From: Ophiobolus disseminans
Lineage: Eukaryota; Ascomycota; Dothideomycetes; Pleosporales; Phaeosphaeriaceae
DNA: 64,000 bases
NCBI GenBank assembly: GCA_010093685.1
Contig: MU006241.1
Span: forward strand, 124,001 to 188,000
Direction: 5' to 3'
Made by a program: the position numbers and the translations under genes. The notes under the pieces are model-generated. The model ran no database searches. It saw only the letters and a list, made by a program, of their open reading frames with translations, and had not been told where the DNA came from. This document shows, one piece after another, positions 23,575 through 33,644 of the stretch. Within the stretch, counting starts at the first letter, position 1, and each line of letters opens with the position of its first letter.

Positions 23575-24092
23575 ATTAATCAGAGGTCTTTTTGCACAAT
23601 GACAGTGTCGAGGCCGTTTTCCAGATCGGGTGACGAGGCTGAAGCGCGACGCAGTGATGAGCCACCAGTCTTGTAAAGTCTCACAACAAGGGTGCCTTCA
23701 AGATACGGCAAGCCGTTTAGAATTAACGAAATCGCTTAAATCAGAGGCGGGTCGCTGAAAATCGAATGCGCCGTAGTTGGTGTGCGAGTTGGAAGGTCGT
23801 TCGCTATTCTGCCTGTTCATCGACAGCACAGACCACCTTAGGAAGAACCAACCAGATCCTCTTACTAACATTCTGAATCTAAAATCGTCTTCTTCCTCAT
23901 AGCAATGAAACGCTATAGACTAAGTATTCACGCGATTGAGCCTGATAACTGCCATATTCATGACACTGTAGAAATTATCAGGATGCATTGACGTGGACAA
24001 ATCCTGCCTTCAACGACGCCAAGTAGATGTGTTTGCAGATGTCCATCCCCTCGTATGTACAAACTACGTACAGCACTACCCGTACATCTCAC
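23575..24092. other. intergenic, no gene seen
   Basis: This 518-bp stretch is upstream of the HET gene and downstream of the O-methyltransferase. No motif or repeat recognised. Confidence 0.45.
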
Positions 24093-25640
24093 CTATAATT
24101 GGTCATCATTTCCCGCATTCAAGCTTGTCGATAACCCAAAGTCTATCCCCTTCGCCAAAGACGCCTCAATCACCACATCGATCGCATCCTTGTGACTCCA
24201 CATACCATCAATCTTGAAGCCGACCGACTCGAGCAAATTGCGAAACTGCGACTCGGTGCGTTCCTGGCCAGACAGCGACTGCATGACGTTCACATCAAGG
24301 GACGTGAGCGCCCACGGTGCATTTCGGTCCGGAATGAGGAGCTCTTTGATAAGCAACTTGGAGTAACCGGGCGTCATGGCGGGGATGATGTTCTTGAGGA
24401 TGCGACGGCACTCGTCGTCGCTACTATAGTCGTGGAGAATGTGTTGAAGCATATACGCTCGTGCTCCTAAAGGCACAAATCAGCATTTGCAGTCTTCAGC
24501 GGTGAATTCGAAGTACCTACCCTTCACAGGCTGCTCCTCGTACCAGTCACCAACCTGGGCCTCGTACCCATCCTGATCAGCCCTATCGACGATGTGCTTC
24601 AATTCCTGGAGGATGAGGCGACCCTTGACTTCCGGACCAAGCGCTTTGCGTAGTATGCCCAAGTCTCCAGCATCACCACCACCGATATCAATGAGCAAGA
24701 CGTCCTCGTCAGACTTGGGTCCTCCCTCGACTAGTCGCTCTTTAATGGGAAACCAATCGTCTTCCCAGAAAAAAGGCTTGCCGGCGTTGTACATCTGGAT
24801 CATGCCCCCAAATCGTTGGGCCATGCCTGAGTTTTCGCCGAAGTAAGTGTAGAGAGATTTGTTGGGCATGTTGTAGGCATATTGAAAGGGGCCGTTCTCA
24901 ATCTCTGCGGGATTGCGATGTGAGATGGTATCTAAGAAGGAGGGTACCTTCCAGCCGACGTTGTAGAAGTCATCAAACCTGAGGAGGTAACATTAGCAGC
25001 GGATCTAGACTGGTTCGTGTATGGGAGTGTCAGTGAAGTTGGATGCTCACATGAAGTGTATGGCATCCTTGAATGACTTCTGCCGAAGCGAAGCCGATAG
25101 TCGAGTGCTTTGATATGTGTCGAGATCAACTTCACGGATCGTACCGTTCGCCGCGAGATGGCGCAGGAAACGAGCTTCAAGGTGTGGTCAGTATTAGTCA
25201 ATTCAAGTCGGATCCAGATTAAGGAGAGCCAATCTCAGCAAGCACGTACCGACGAGTCGCGGATCTGCCTGTGCGCTCTCAGCAAGCTGGGTGGTTGTCT
25301 TCTTCGACTCGCCAACGTCGCCCAAAGCCTCGAATACGCCCCATTGAATCGCTAGACGGATGGCCAGGTAGTGTCCGGGCTGTTTCACCGATCTCAGTCA
25401 GCACCGAACTCAAATCGGAAGCCTTTCCGCACTACGAAACCCGAGGAAATGGTAAGATCACGTGAAACATACCTGATTGAATGTCAATCGGAAAACCGCC
25501 TCGTCCGGCCTCTCTAGTTCGTGCTGAAGCGCCTCAGTGAGACCAATCAATTGAAGACGGTCGGCATTGGGAAGAGTCTCTCGGAGGTCGCGAGCTTCAG
25601 CGAGGAGTGCTTTGAGGCGCGAAATGGCGTCAGAACCCAT
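24093..25640 (-). CDS. O-methyltransferase, COMT-like (PF00891 type)
   Basis: Five exons in consistent phase: 25640..25473, 25379..25250, 25174..25051, 24978..24521, 24466..24093 (417 aa). The N-terminal half is the helical dimerisation/winged-helix part (RLAIQWGVFEALGDVG, TTTQLAESAQADPRLV, ARFLRHLAANGTIREV). The SAM-binding motif is LLIDIGGGDAGDLGIL at about 235-250. Catalytic His305 is in QHILHDYSSDDECRRIL, and SKLLIKELLIPD follows. Such enzymes methylate hydroxyl groups of aromatic secondary metabolites using SAM. No polyketide or peptide synthase is in the window, so the substrate is unknown. It lies next to a second methyltransferase on the same strand. Confidence 0.9.
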
Positions 25641-26112
25641 TTGACTTAATAGCAGTCGGTGTGCGTAAGATCACGGCCCTTTACCTACAGTGATAAGCGC
25701 CCAAAGGTGTGGAACAGGTAGCAACGCGGGGTTCAGGCAGTAAACTAAAGTACAGGACGGCGATGGAGGGTTGGCCCTCTAACGACCTCGGTGACTTGAC
25801 CAATCGCTTGCCAGCTAGCGTGTCTTGTTTACGTGTACCTGCCAGTCAAAGTCAAGCGCGAGCGCCTATGGTGGGGCCGCCAATTTATGCGCGTTTGGTA
25901 CATCGCAATCGGGCACGGCTTGCGAGATAACACAGTATAGTCCAGTTTTTGTGCTGGACCTTAGCGCTGGTAGAAAAAGCAGCCCAGGTTGAGCCAATAA
26001 CAAGTATTCCAAAGACTGTGCCAGCAGCAGGCATGATATGACGAAAGTATTGAAATCCCGAGCTAGCAAAATGCAGCGCTCAGCCGGCATGAACAAGATT
26101 ATCAGGAACAGA
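25641..26112. other. intergenic, no gene seen
   Basis: This 472-bp stretch between two same-strand methyltransferase genes presumably contains the O-methyltransferase promoter. Nothing else recognised. Confidence 0.45.
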
Positions 26113-27168
26113 CTACGAGGTGGCAGGAGCGGCCGGCTTTCGTCCATAGACGACCACGAACTTTACGTTCATGTGGTAGTTCGGGTTGAACAACTCCTTC
26201 CGCGCGAGGGCTGTTAAGATCTTCAGCTCACTCTCTGATCTCTGCAATGCCGAAGTGAACCCGCGCAGCAGAAACGAATCGAGTCCTTGGTCAATGTTGG
26301 CCAATTCGAATGAGCCGACCTTTTTGAGGTCTTTGTCTCTGGGCCTTGCAAGTGTTAGCTGCTGCAGTGATTCATATAGGCGGTGATGTAGACGAGGGGA
26401 AGAGACTCACCACCGCCCAATCGGGATTGGTAGTATGGTTTCAGTAACTTCCTCGAAACCCACAGCTTTGAACTGCTCCTTCCACGCCAAAGACGCTTCC
26501 CAGGGAACTTCCATTTGCCTTCCACACTCGAACAACAGTCTTGCGGATTCTGCGTAAGCAGATGTCTCCAGGTCGATACTCTTGTCTTCGCAGTAGGTCT
26601 TGGGGTAGGTCATCTCCAACTCGAGGTATCCCCCAGGCTTCAGATTTTCGAAAGCCTGCCGAATCACCCGAGGCCAGTCGCGAATAGCCATCAGAAGCTC
26701 GCGTCCAAAGATGAAGTCGAAGCTATTCTTGCGAAATAGCCAGTCTTCTTCGATGTCCTCGATCTCGAATTGAAGGTTCGTAGGCACCCAGGTTGGTTGC
26801 GTAGGTGCAAGATCAACGCCCGTCACTGAAGCTGATGGGTACTTGTCCGCCATGTCTATCGCCCATATCCCAGAGCCGGTACCAACGTCGAGGATTTTCT
26901 GTGGATCCTCGGTGATGGGTGCAAGATGAAGCTTGCCCTTGAGCAGGAGCATGAATTTTGCGTGCTGGAGGTCATTCCGGTCTTGCTCTTGCTCGTCTAT
27001 AGGCATACCTTGCACGGTTTTGCCATATGAGGCGTAGGTACGACCATTCTCATCGACGCCACGAAGGATAGAAGAGGCTATCGATGACAGGTAGGATGTC
27101 GAGGTGGACTCTGCATAGCCTTGATCCGAGAAATCCTCGCTATCAACAGTAATATGAGATTCAGTCAT
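26113..27168 (-). CDS. LaeA-like class I SAM methyltransferase
   Basis: Exons 27168..26411 and 26344..26113 give 329 aa (phase-2 intron, gtgagt...gcaag). The glycine-rich motif I is KILDVGTGSGIWAIDMADKY at about residues 91-110. The acidic loop VTGVDLAPTQPTWVPTNLQF and the following FEIEDIEEDW are typical of the LaeA/TAM-like group in filamentous fungi. LKPGGYLELEM marks motif III. Some relatives regulate secondary metabolism, while many are uncharacterised; the target here is unknown. I chose the ATG at 27168 (MTESHITVDSEDF) because it matches the usual start of the family; the open frame extends 43 codons upstream without family sequence. Confidence 0.88.
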
Positions 27169-27852
27169 GGTTGTGGTCAACACGTCGAGAAATTGCGCCT
27201 GGTGAAGTTTGCTGACGTGGTAGTCGTGCAGCGCGGAGACTCGGCATCTTGTGGGGCCCTTGTCCCGCGGTCGGGCGTGTCTTGGTTCACGTCGCAAAAG
27301 GGCTCAGCACAAGGCAGAAGAAAATTATAGCCTTGCGAGCGTGACAATAGCTTCGCAATTGTGCGGCGAGATGATCGATGTTGCGAGGCTTGAAGATAAG
27401 CTAAATGCAGGGACAAAGAAAGTTGTCTGATGCCGTACTACACAAGTTCCGGCACGGCTGAGGGCGGGGAAATGACGGGCCGTCTTCCACCGGCACAAAC
27501 CACCAGCAGCGTCGCTTCCACGGCAATTCTGCCAGAAGCCTGGGTGCCCGCCACCACACGACATACTCCAATGCACCACGCTCGCCACTACGACCGATCG
27601 CGTCGTTGACCTCGGCGACTGAGGCTCTTCTGTCGTCAGAGTTCTTTATACTCCATATATCCGCGCAGCTTGCGCTACGTGCTAATATAGGCTTGGTGGT
27701 CTTATTGGCTCACTATGGCATTTCATCTACACCCAACACCCATAGATCTGGTCCAGATCCCGATCGACGGCTGGTAGCGATGCATATACAGTTCTCTTCC
27801 CCTGTTGCAGCCTCGTTGGTCAAAGCGAAATGGCCACACCTATGATCCTACG
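27169..27852. other. divergent intergenic region
   Basis: This interval holds the 5' sides of the LaeA-like gene and the orphan membrane protein. No motif recognised. Confidence 0.4.
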
Positions 27853-29421
27853 ATGTACCCGTTCAGCCTCCTTCACATTATTCATGCAGCCAATTCGGGT
27901 GTTCAACAGAACTTTTTCAGCGAATTTGATGCATACAACTACCCGGAATTCTCGTATACACCAACTGCTTACGCCAAGACACCGAATACAGGCATCTTGA
28001 ACTACTTTGATCTTACGGCTGGTGGTCGCGCGAACTGCACCGACGCTACAGTTGTGCTTGGATCCACGCCGCCTGACGCTGCTCAGATCAATCTATGGAG
28101 CTGTGCGCTGTTCCCCAACCTCACCCACGATTATCGAGAATCGAATCTGTCAAACAATGCAAGGACGTTCGTGCTGGGAAACAACACAGATACGAGCATC
28201 AGCACGTCAACCCAGGTTACCACATTCATTTCAACATGCCTTGAAGCTTGGTGCAACAACTCCGAGGGATGTGGGAAAACAGCGTGCAACGCCGAACGAA
28301 TGGCACTCAATAATGTCATGCTCTCCGCTGGAGCCATTGACATCTGCCTAGACAGCATCTGCGGAGTGAGACGCATCAGCAGTCCAGACATTGCCGGAAT
28401 TGGCGTCATAGCGTCCATTTTCATCCAACTCACGATCACTCTCGCCGCACCTCTGGTACTGCTCCTTTGTCAGGTAGCCCTGCTGAGACTCTACAGCCGA
28501 TCTCGAGGCCTGATCGATGAAATGACAAGCTCACTACAAGCTGATCAAAGCACGATACTCTCTTTCAAAACGCTGCAAGAATCCCTCATCATAACCCTCG
28601 ACGAATTTCAGCGCGCTCAATGCTGCTTCGCAATCGCAATCGACATCGCCTCCCTCATCACGCTCTACAATGGCCGCGAAAAAGTAACCCGCATCGACAG
28701 AAACGCAATTACGCTCGCTAGCTTCGCTGGAACACTGCCAACGATCGTCGTCTTTGCTACACTGTTGATACACAAACAGAGAGATATGGCGTACACCACG
28801 TACCTCACATCGTTCACATGGATCCTATCGCTCATAACGGGATACCTACCGCTGACGCGCGACCTTGGAGAAAAACAATACACATACATCGACGCACAGC
28901 CCGCGGCATGTGGCGGCCAAGCACCCGCCCACGTGTGCAAAGAATGGGGCGTAGAAATCAGTGTGGAGAGATTCAGCTGGGTGGCATCGATTGTCAGCGC
29001 AATCACTATGGTCAGCCTGGCATTGAGATATGCCCTGCCGATACTGCTATCAGCATGGTCATACTACGTGCCCCCCTCATGGCGCACCTGGCTCTCAGTA
29101 CTCCCGAAACCCATCCACGAACACATGGCGTGGTACATTCCTGACAAGCTGCGACCGATGTACGTGCATCAGACTCTGCGGGCGGTTGTATACGTTGCGC
29201 TGGCCACGAGTATGGTCAATTGCGGCGTGTATGTGTTTATGATCCTTGCGTATATTGATAAGGGGTCTATGCATACGGAGTGGAGCTTTGGACAGGTTGT
29301 TGCTGTTGCTGTTTGGCTGCCTACTATCTTGTCTTTTGTGAATGATTGTGTGTATGGGCCGTTGAGGGGGAGGTCGAATGGGCTGCCGAGGACGCTCAGG
29401 GTAGTTAGGGTGGACGAGTGA
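27853..29421 (+). CDS. polytopic membrane protein with Cys-rich ectodomain, unknown
   Basis: Single exon; from the ATG at 27853 (MYPFSLLHIIHAANSG) it encodes 522 aa. The frame is open 16 codons further up. About 170 extracellular-looking residues come first, with several N-glycosylation sites (NCTD, NLTH, NNTD, NNSE) and a cysteine cluster (CLEAWCNNSEGCGKTAC and CLDSICGV). About seven hydrophobic segments follow, starting with GVIASIFIQLTITLAAPLVL and ending with AVWLPTILSFVND. A short basic tail ends the protein. I do not recognise the family; similar orphan membrane proteins are common in Pezizomycotina accessory regions. The layout could suit a sensor, but no receptor-family motif is visible. 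Confidence 0.75.
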   Translation: MYPFSLLHIIHAANSGVQQNFFSEFDAYNYPEFSYTPTAYAKTPNTGILNYFDLTAGGRANCTDATVVLGSTPPDAAQINLWSCALFPNLTHDYRESNLSNNARTFVLGNNTDTSISTSTQVTTFISTCLEAWCNNSEGCGKTACNAERMALNNVMLSAGAIDICLDSICGVRRISSPDIAGIGVIASIFIQLTITLAAPLVLLLCQVALLRLYSRSRGLIDEMTSSLQADQSTILSFKTLQESLIITLDEFQRAQCCFAIAIDIASLITLYNGREKVTRIDRNAITLASFAGTLPTIVVFATLLIHKQRDMAYTTYLTSFTWILSLITGYLPLTRDLGEKQYTYIDAQPAACGGQAPAHVCKEWGVEISVERFSWVASIVSAITMVSLALRYALPILLSAWSYYVPPSWRTWLSVLPKPIHEHMAWYIPDKLRPMYVHQTLRAVVYVALATSMVNCGVYVFMILAYIDKGSMHTEWSFGQVVAVAVWLPTILSFVNDCVYGPLRGRSNGLPRTLRVVRVDE

Positions 29422-29674
29422 GGTGTCGAATTACCTATAGCTGCGTTACGAGTTGTGGATGTAGTGATGCATAGCATGTTGAAGACGCTTCTCACGTATG
29501 ACAAATGATGATGCTGTTGAAAGACACATCGTGGTCATGAAAAGGTCTTACTACTAGAGTCTTCCCACTTCACTGCAGTATCGCTACCACAATCAGTCCA
29601 TCTGACATTAGTACGTGTTTAAAGCTGTGTGCACTACATCTAGCATACCTCAAAAGTCTATGCAGTGAAGATTC

Positions 29675-31879
29675 TCATTGTACACCAACAGACTGCCTCA
29701 GCACCTTCGCCTGCCTCCATGCCTCCTTATGCATCTGCCCCACGCCCACTCGATACCATCCGGCTCCCCACCACTTCACGCACATAAAGTTCAACGTACA
29801 CCACTCCATGTCCGCAAATGTCTTATCGAAAAGGTCCTCGTTAATTTCATACTGGCTGTCATTTAGGTGGGCGATGACCGGGCCATGCTTGTACGGCGCA
29901 TTAACACGTTTCCAATGTGACAAGCGCAGCAATATCATAGGCGCATTCGGCTGGATATGGTTATTACCGTGCGAGTCTTGCAAGCCGTGGAGTATGCCAC
30001 ACCGACGATTCTGCTGGTCGAAGAGGAAGTGCGTGTGTGGTGTGACCTGGACACTATAGTGGGAATTGGAGAGACGCTGCTGACACTTGCTGAGGTTGAA
30101 TGCGCTCAGCTGCACAGTCTCACCGGAGAAACGCAGTGTTTGGAGATTGTCCGTGTTCACTTTGAGACTCGTGAGTGCGTGGAAGGCTTGACCGATGGGG
30201 AGATGGAGCGGCCGGACGAGGTCTTTGTAGTGCACTCGGCCGACCCAACCAGCCCAGCTCCAGCTTGGGTGGTCGAAGCCTGTAGCTCTGCGCTCGGTGG
30301 ATTCGAGGGGTGTCCAGAGTAATGCAAGATCTAGTAGCGGTTCTGGAAGCCCAACTCTAAAGCTCCAGTCGAACATCTTGCTCAGCTGTGTCTGGACGCC
30401 TGTGAATGCGTTGATGATGTCTGCTGGGTAGCCCATGCGCTTCGCTGTGTATTCAGAAACGATCTCTTCGTACCAGCGGAACTCTTCAAGTGGGCTGTAT
30501 GGCTTTTCCCGTGCCTTATTGGTGCTACTCCAAACACGTGCCTTCTCAAGTGTGAACAAAGCAGAGTCCGAGTAGTCCTTGCCGTACCTATCCTCGCATA
30601 ACAGCTCTTTGTTACACTGGAAGTAGACCTGTTCGTTCGAGAACATGATGCTTCGGTTTGACAACAGTCGTTCCTGGAAAGTCCAGGCTCGACTGTTGTA
30701 CACATATTCATCAGTGCCGTACGAATGCTCATTCAACATTCGCTCGAGGGGTGTACGCTCCACGATGCTCAAGCCAGGTGCTATAGGCACAGCGGATGCG
30801 TTCCTAGCAGTAGGGAGTATTCCTGGCAATCCTGCGTTAGCAGATGAGCCACTTAGACAAATGATAGTCGCTACTGCACAGCTGTATATCGATGACATCT
30901 GCTGTATCGCCGTGGCTTTGTTGCTAGCGTCATCTTGTATGATACACTGGCCAAGTCAGTTACAAATACCAATTTGGACAGCGATATGCAGCCATACTAC
31001 AGTGTCGACCCAGAGGTATCGCTCACCCAAGCTCTTGATGGAAGTCATCGAGTCTCTGATTGTCTGCGTGATAGGCTGTGCCGAAAGACTGCCGTGCTCC
31101 AATAGCGACTTGTAGTTTCCCACACGTGTCAAAAATTGTTTTGAAGCACCCCAAACATAACTCAGCGCGAAATAGCGATCTGTGAAACGTCCCTGAACAA
31201 GGCAGTCGTTTTCAACATCGACTAGTAGTAGACTCGAACTCCCTGCGACCATATCGTGCCGGTGTGCGTTACAAGCCGGGCCGTGCTTGACCTCACAGTT
31301 GCCGAGCCAGTGTTTGATTATACTGATATTGGCCCAGTTCCGGTTGATCGAACGTGTGTAGTAGCACTTCTCGACTTCAAAACCGTCTAGTCGGCTGTCA
31401 CTGTCTTCGTCCAGATCCGCGCCATCATCGTGAACAAAGATGCCTGCCTCCATGCTCGGGAGGTGCCAGCTCAGTTCGACATTGTAGGAGCGTGTATCAA
31501 CCGTGCCAGCTCGTCGTGCCAGCTCCCTCGCTCGAATCAGGTGCTTGCACAAGCAGCAGTAAAGTACTGGCTTGTCAAGATGTTCGCAATCCTCAAAGCC
31601 ATCGTTGAGCCAGGATGCAGTGCCGATGCGACGGAAGTCTCCGTCATAGATGGCACTTGCGCATGGCGCACAAAACTCTTCTCCGCCGATGTTACCTTTC
31701 TGTTGGCGTTTGGCCCTATGGTACTGACCGGGCGGTCTCCGCACGGACTCGGAATCGATGAGACCAGTAGGTAAGAACACGTTTGATCCTGGATCGTCCT
31801 TCATCTTAGGTGGTGTTACGGGATTGAAGATGTGAACGCCGCGAGGTGGGGCAGCTGCATGAGCAGCTGTCCCGGACAT
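29675..31879 (-). CDS. HET-domain protein, long form
   Basis: Exons 31879..30998 and 30946..29675 give 717 aa. The 51-nt intron is phase 0 and splits the HET core: RYLWVDTV-CIIQDDASNKA. The N-terminal ~230 residues contain paired cysteines (CAPCASAIYDGD, CEHLDKPVLYCCLC) that may bind metal. The HET domain starts at about 235 with RYFALSYVWGASKQFL and includes QTIRDSMTSIKSLGERYLWV and RAWTFQERLLSNR. The tail has WSWAGWVG and FDHPSWSWAGW-like blocks common to this subfamily. Probable role: incompatibility or stress-triggered cell death, inferred from the family. Its start codon lies about 60 bp from a decayed M20 hydrolase, so its promoter is embedded in that relic. Confidence 0.9.
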
Positions 31880-31939
31880 GTGACTGGGTCCACGGTGTCG
31901 TCAAACTCAACACCAGAATCATTGTCGCGACGTGCCTGT

Positions 31940-32300
31940 AGGCTGCACCATCGCCCTCACCGCTCACGGCGATGCGGTGCTGCCCGGCGAGGGCTAACCG
32001 CGTGATCTTACGGCGCCGAGGTTGAAAACGGTGTCATGTTCGGCCGCGCAACCGCCGTAAGGCACCTTTGCCAGCTTCACCTTTGCTGTGCGCGCGCTTG
32101 AGTCCCTCGGTGCGCCCCTTGCCGGGTTGGTCGAGCTGCAGTCTACCTACGATGAGGAAGTTGGCGGTGAGCTCGGCCCTGGCTGGCTGCTGAGAGAGTG
32201 TCTGACCCGACTGAACCTTCTCATCGCCACTGACTTCGCCTACGAAGTTGTCACCGCCTACAACGGGTGCCTGTAGATGGAAGGAACTGTAAAGATACGT
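31940..32300 (+). pseudogene. decayed M20-family metallohydrolase (ArgE/DapE-like) fragment
   Basis: Plus-strand pieces in three registers spell one M20 enzyme. CTIALTAHGDAVLPGEG (metal-binding HGD; then TAA at 31995-31997 where Trp is usual) is followed, after a shift near 32007, by YGAEVENGVMFGRATA. After a second shift near 32060 comes FTFAVRALESLGAPLAGLVE, then STYDEEVGGELGPGWLL with the catalytic Glu pair, and FAYEVVTAYNGCL. A TAG at about 32274 falls where Gln is usual. Both ends are missing. The best-matching pattern, recalled from family knowledge, is bacterial-style M20 deacetylase/dipeptidase. It sits between the HET and kinase-like genes. Confidence 0.75.
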
Positions 32301-32502
32301 TGTGTTCGCGAAATGTATCCTGACTAGAGTCACCATGATATCATCGCACTTCATTGCCACGTTCAAATCAGTTAAAATGTTTCGCTATCATGTATTACAC
32401 AGGCATTGGTCACTTGCCCACATCATTGCTTCCCACTGTTATTTCCATCCATCCTTGTCCTTCACCAAGGAGCAAGTGACTACCACTCAAGGCTAATCTA
32501 GG

Positions 32503-33644
32503 TTATTTCGCATCGTCTTTCCACCACTCGTCTTCTAATAACCTTTTTGCAGTTGGATGGTCTCTCCAATCGAATTTCATCATCTTCGATATGAAGATAT
32601 TGTCTCTCTGGCTTACTTCGCTCTTGATGATTCGCGAAAATGGTGTAAGCTTCTCGCTCGGGATCTGTTCCATGAGGTACACGAATACTTGAGCCGTGTC
32701 TAGGTCCGCAATCTCAGTAATCTTGGCTGAGAAAGGACCGAAAAACCTGAATTGCTCTTGAACCACCCCAAGTACGTAATGTTCATTGTCGCGCGTCAAT
32801 TCTTTGGGATGAAAAAGATTGAAGTGTCCACCATAGATGAGGTTAATGAGCTATGGAGATGTTAGCTTTTATCCATATCCATGATAGCGGTAGGACTGTG
32901 GTATACCAAAGCACCAAATGACCATATGTCAGTCGCAGTATTCCACGGCATTTCTAGAAGAACTTCGGGACTTGACCATATCGGTGCCCCCACCATAGTG
33001 CCAGATGTTGCCCAATCCGATTCAGCAGGGTAGCATCCACCTAAATCGCCTAGTTGGACGTCGGAGAATCGCACGTCGCCTTCTTGTAGCATGTCGCCTT
33101 CTTGTAGCATGTCGCCTTCTTGTAGCATGTCGCCTTCTTGTAGCATGTCGCCTTCTTGTAGATTGACAAAGACGTTATCAGCGTTGACATCTAGGGCTGG
33201 CATTAGTCACATACATCATTCGCTAATACGAGGTAGCAGTATACCCGTGTGGACAAATCCATCCTCGTGCAGAGTCTGCAGTGCCTCCAGTACGCGTCGC
33301 GACACGTATTTGAGTTCTCTCCTGTTCAAAGTTCTCGCAATTGATGCGGCAAAAAGGTCTCCCTGTAGATATCTTAGAGCGATAGTTACAGGCGCAGACG
33401 GTTCCTCGATTTCGATTTCATCGATCAATGGTCGCAGGTACGGTGTGCGGTGCTGAAATCTTTTGAGGACATCTCGTTCGTTCTCCACCCTTGGGTGGTC
33501 CCGAACGCTCTTGATCACTACAAGCTCTTGCAGATGATTCCATAAGGTTCGTAAGAAATTAAGAAGAAGATAGGTTGCAACCTGCTTACTTTGCAAACCA
33601 CACAGTGTCTCGAAGTTCTTTCGTGATAGTATACTAGCTAGCAC
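32503..33644 (-). CDS. protein kinase-like protein, 5' end unresolved
   Basis: The exons I can support are (up to 33644)..33590, 33526..33245, 33190..32907 and 32850..32503, in consistent phase. Kinase landmarks: VVIKSV (ATP Lys), NERDVLKRF (alpha-C Glu), catalytic loop HTDVNADN restored by the 54-nt intron, GDLGG in place of DFG, SPEVLLEMPWNTATDIWSFG (APE and F-helix Asp), and the C-lobe end. No glycine-rich loop is visible, and no ATG opens the first exon, so an upstream exon is missing from this model. The sequence between the catalytic Asn and DLG holds a fivefold LQEGDM repeat. Such divergent kinases are frequent near HET genes. Activity cannot be predicted. Confidence 0.72.
33075..33164 (-). 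repeat. 18-bp coding minisatellite, 5 units
   Basis: The unit gtcgccttcttgtagcat occurs five times head to tail; the last unit differs at its end (33075, 33093, 33111, 33129, 33147). Because 18 is divisible by 3, it stays in frame and encodes LQEGDM repeated within the kinase-like gene. The near-perfect copies indicate recent expansion. Confidence 0.93.

Noticed and set aside
33075..33164. Regularly repeated units considered as a CRISPR array
   Set aside because: The units are directly adjacent with no spacers, encode LQEGDM in frame, and lie in a eukaryotic kinase-like gene.
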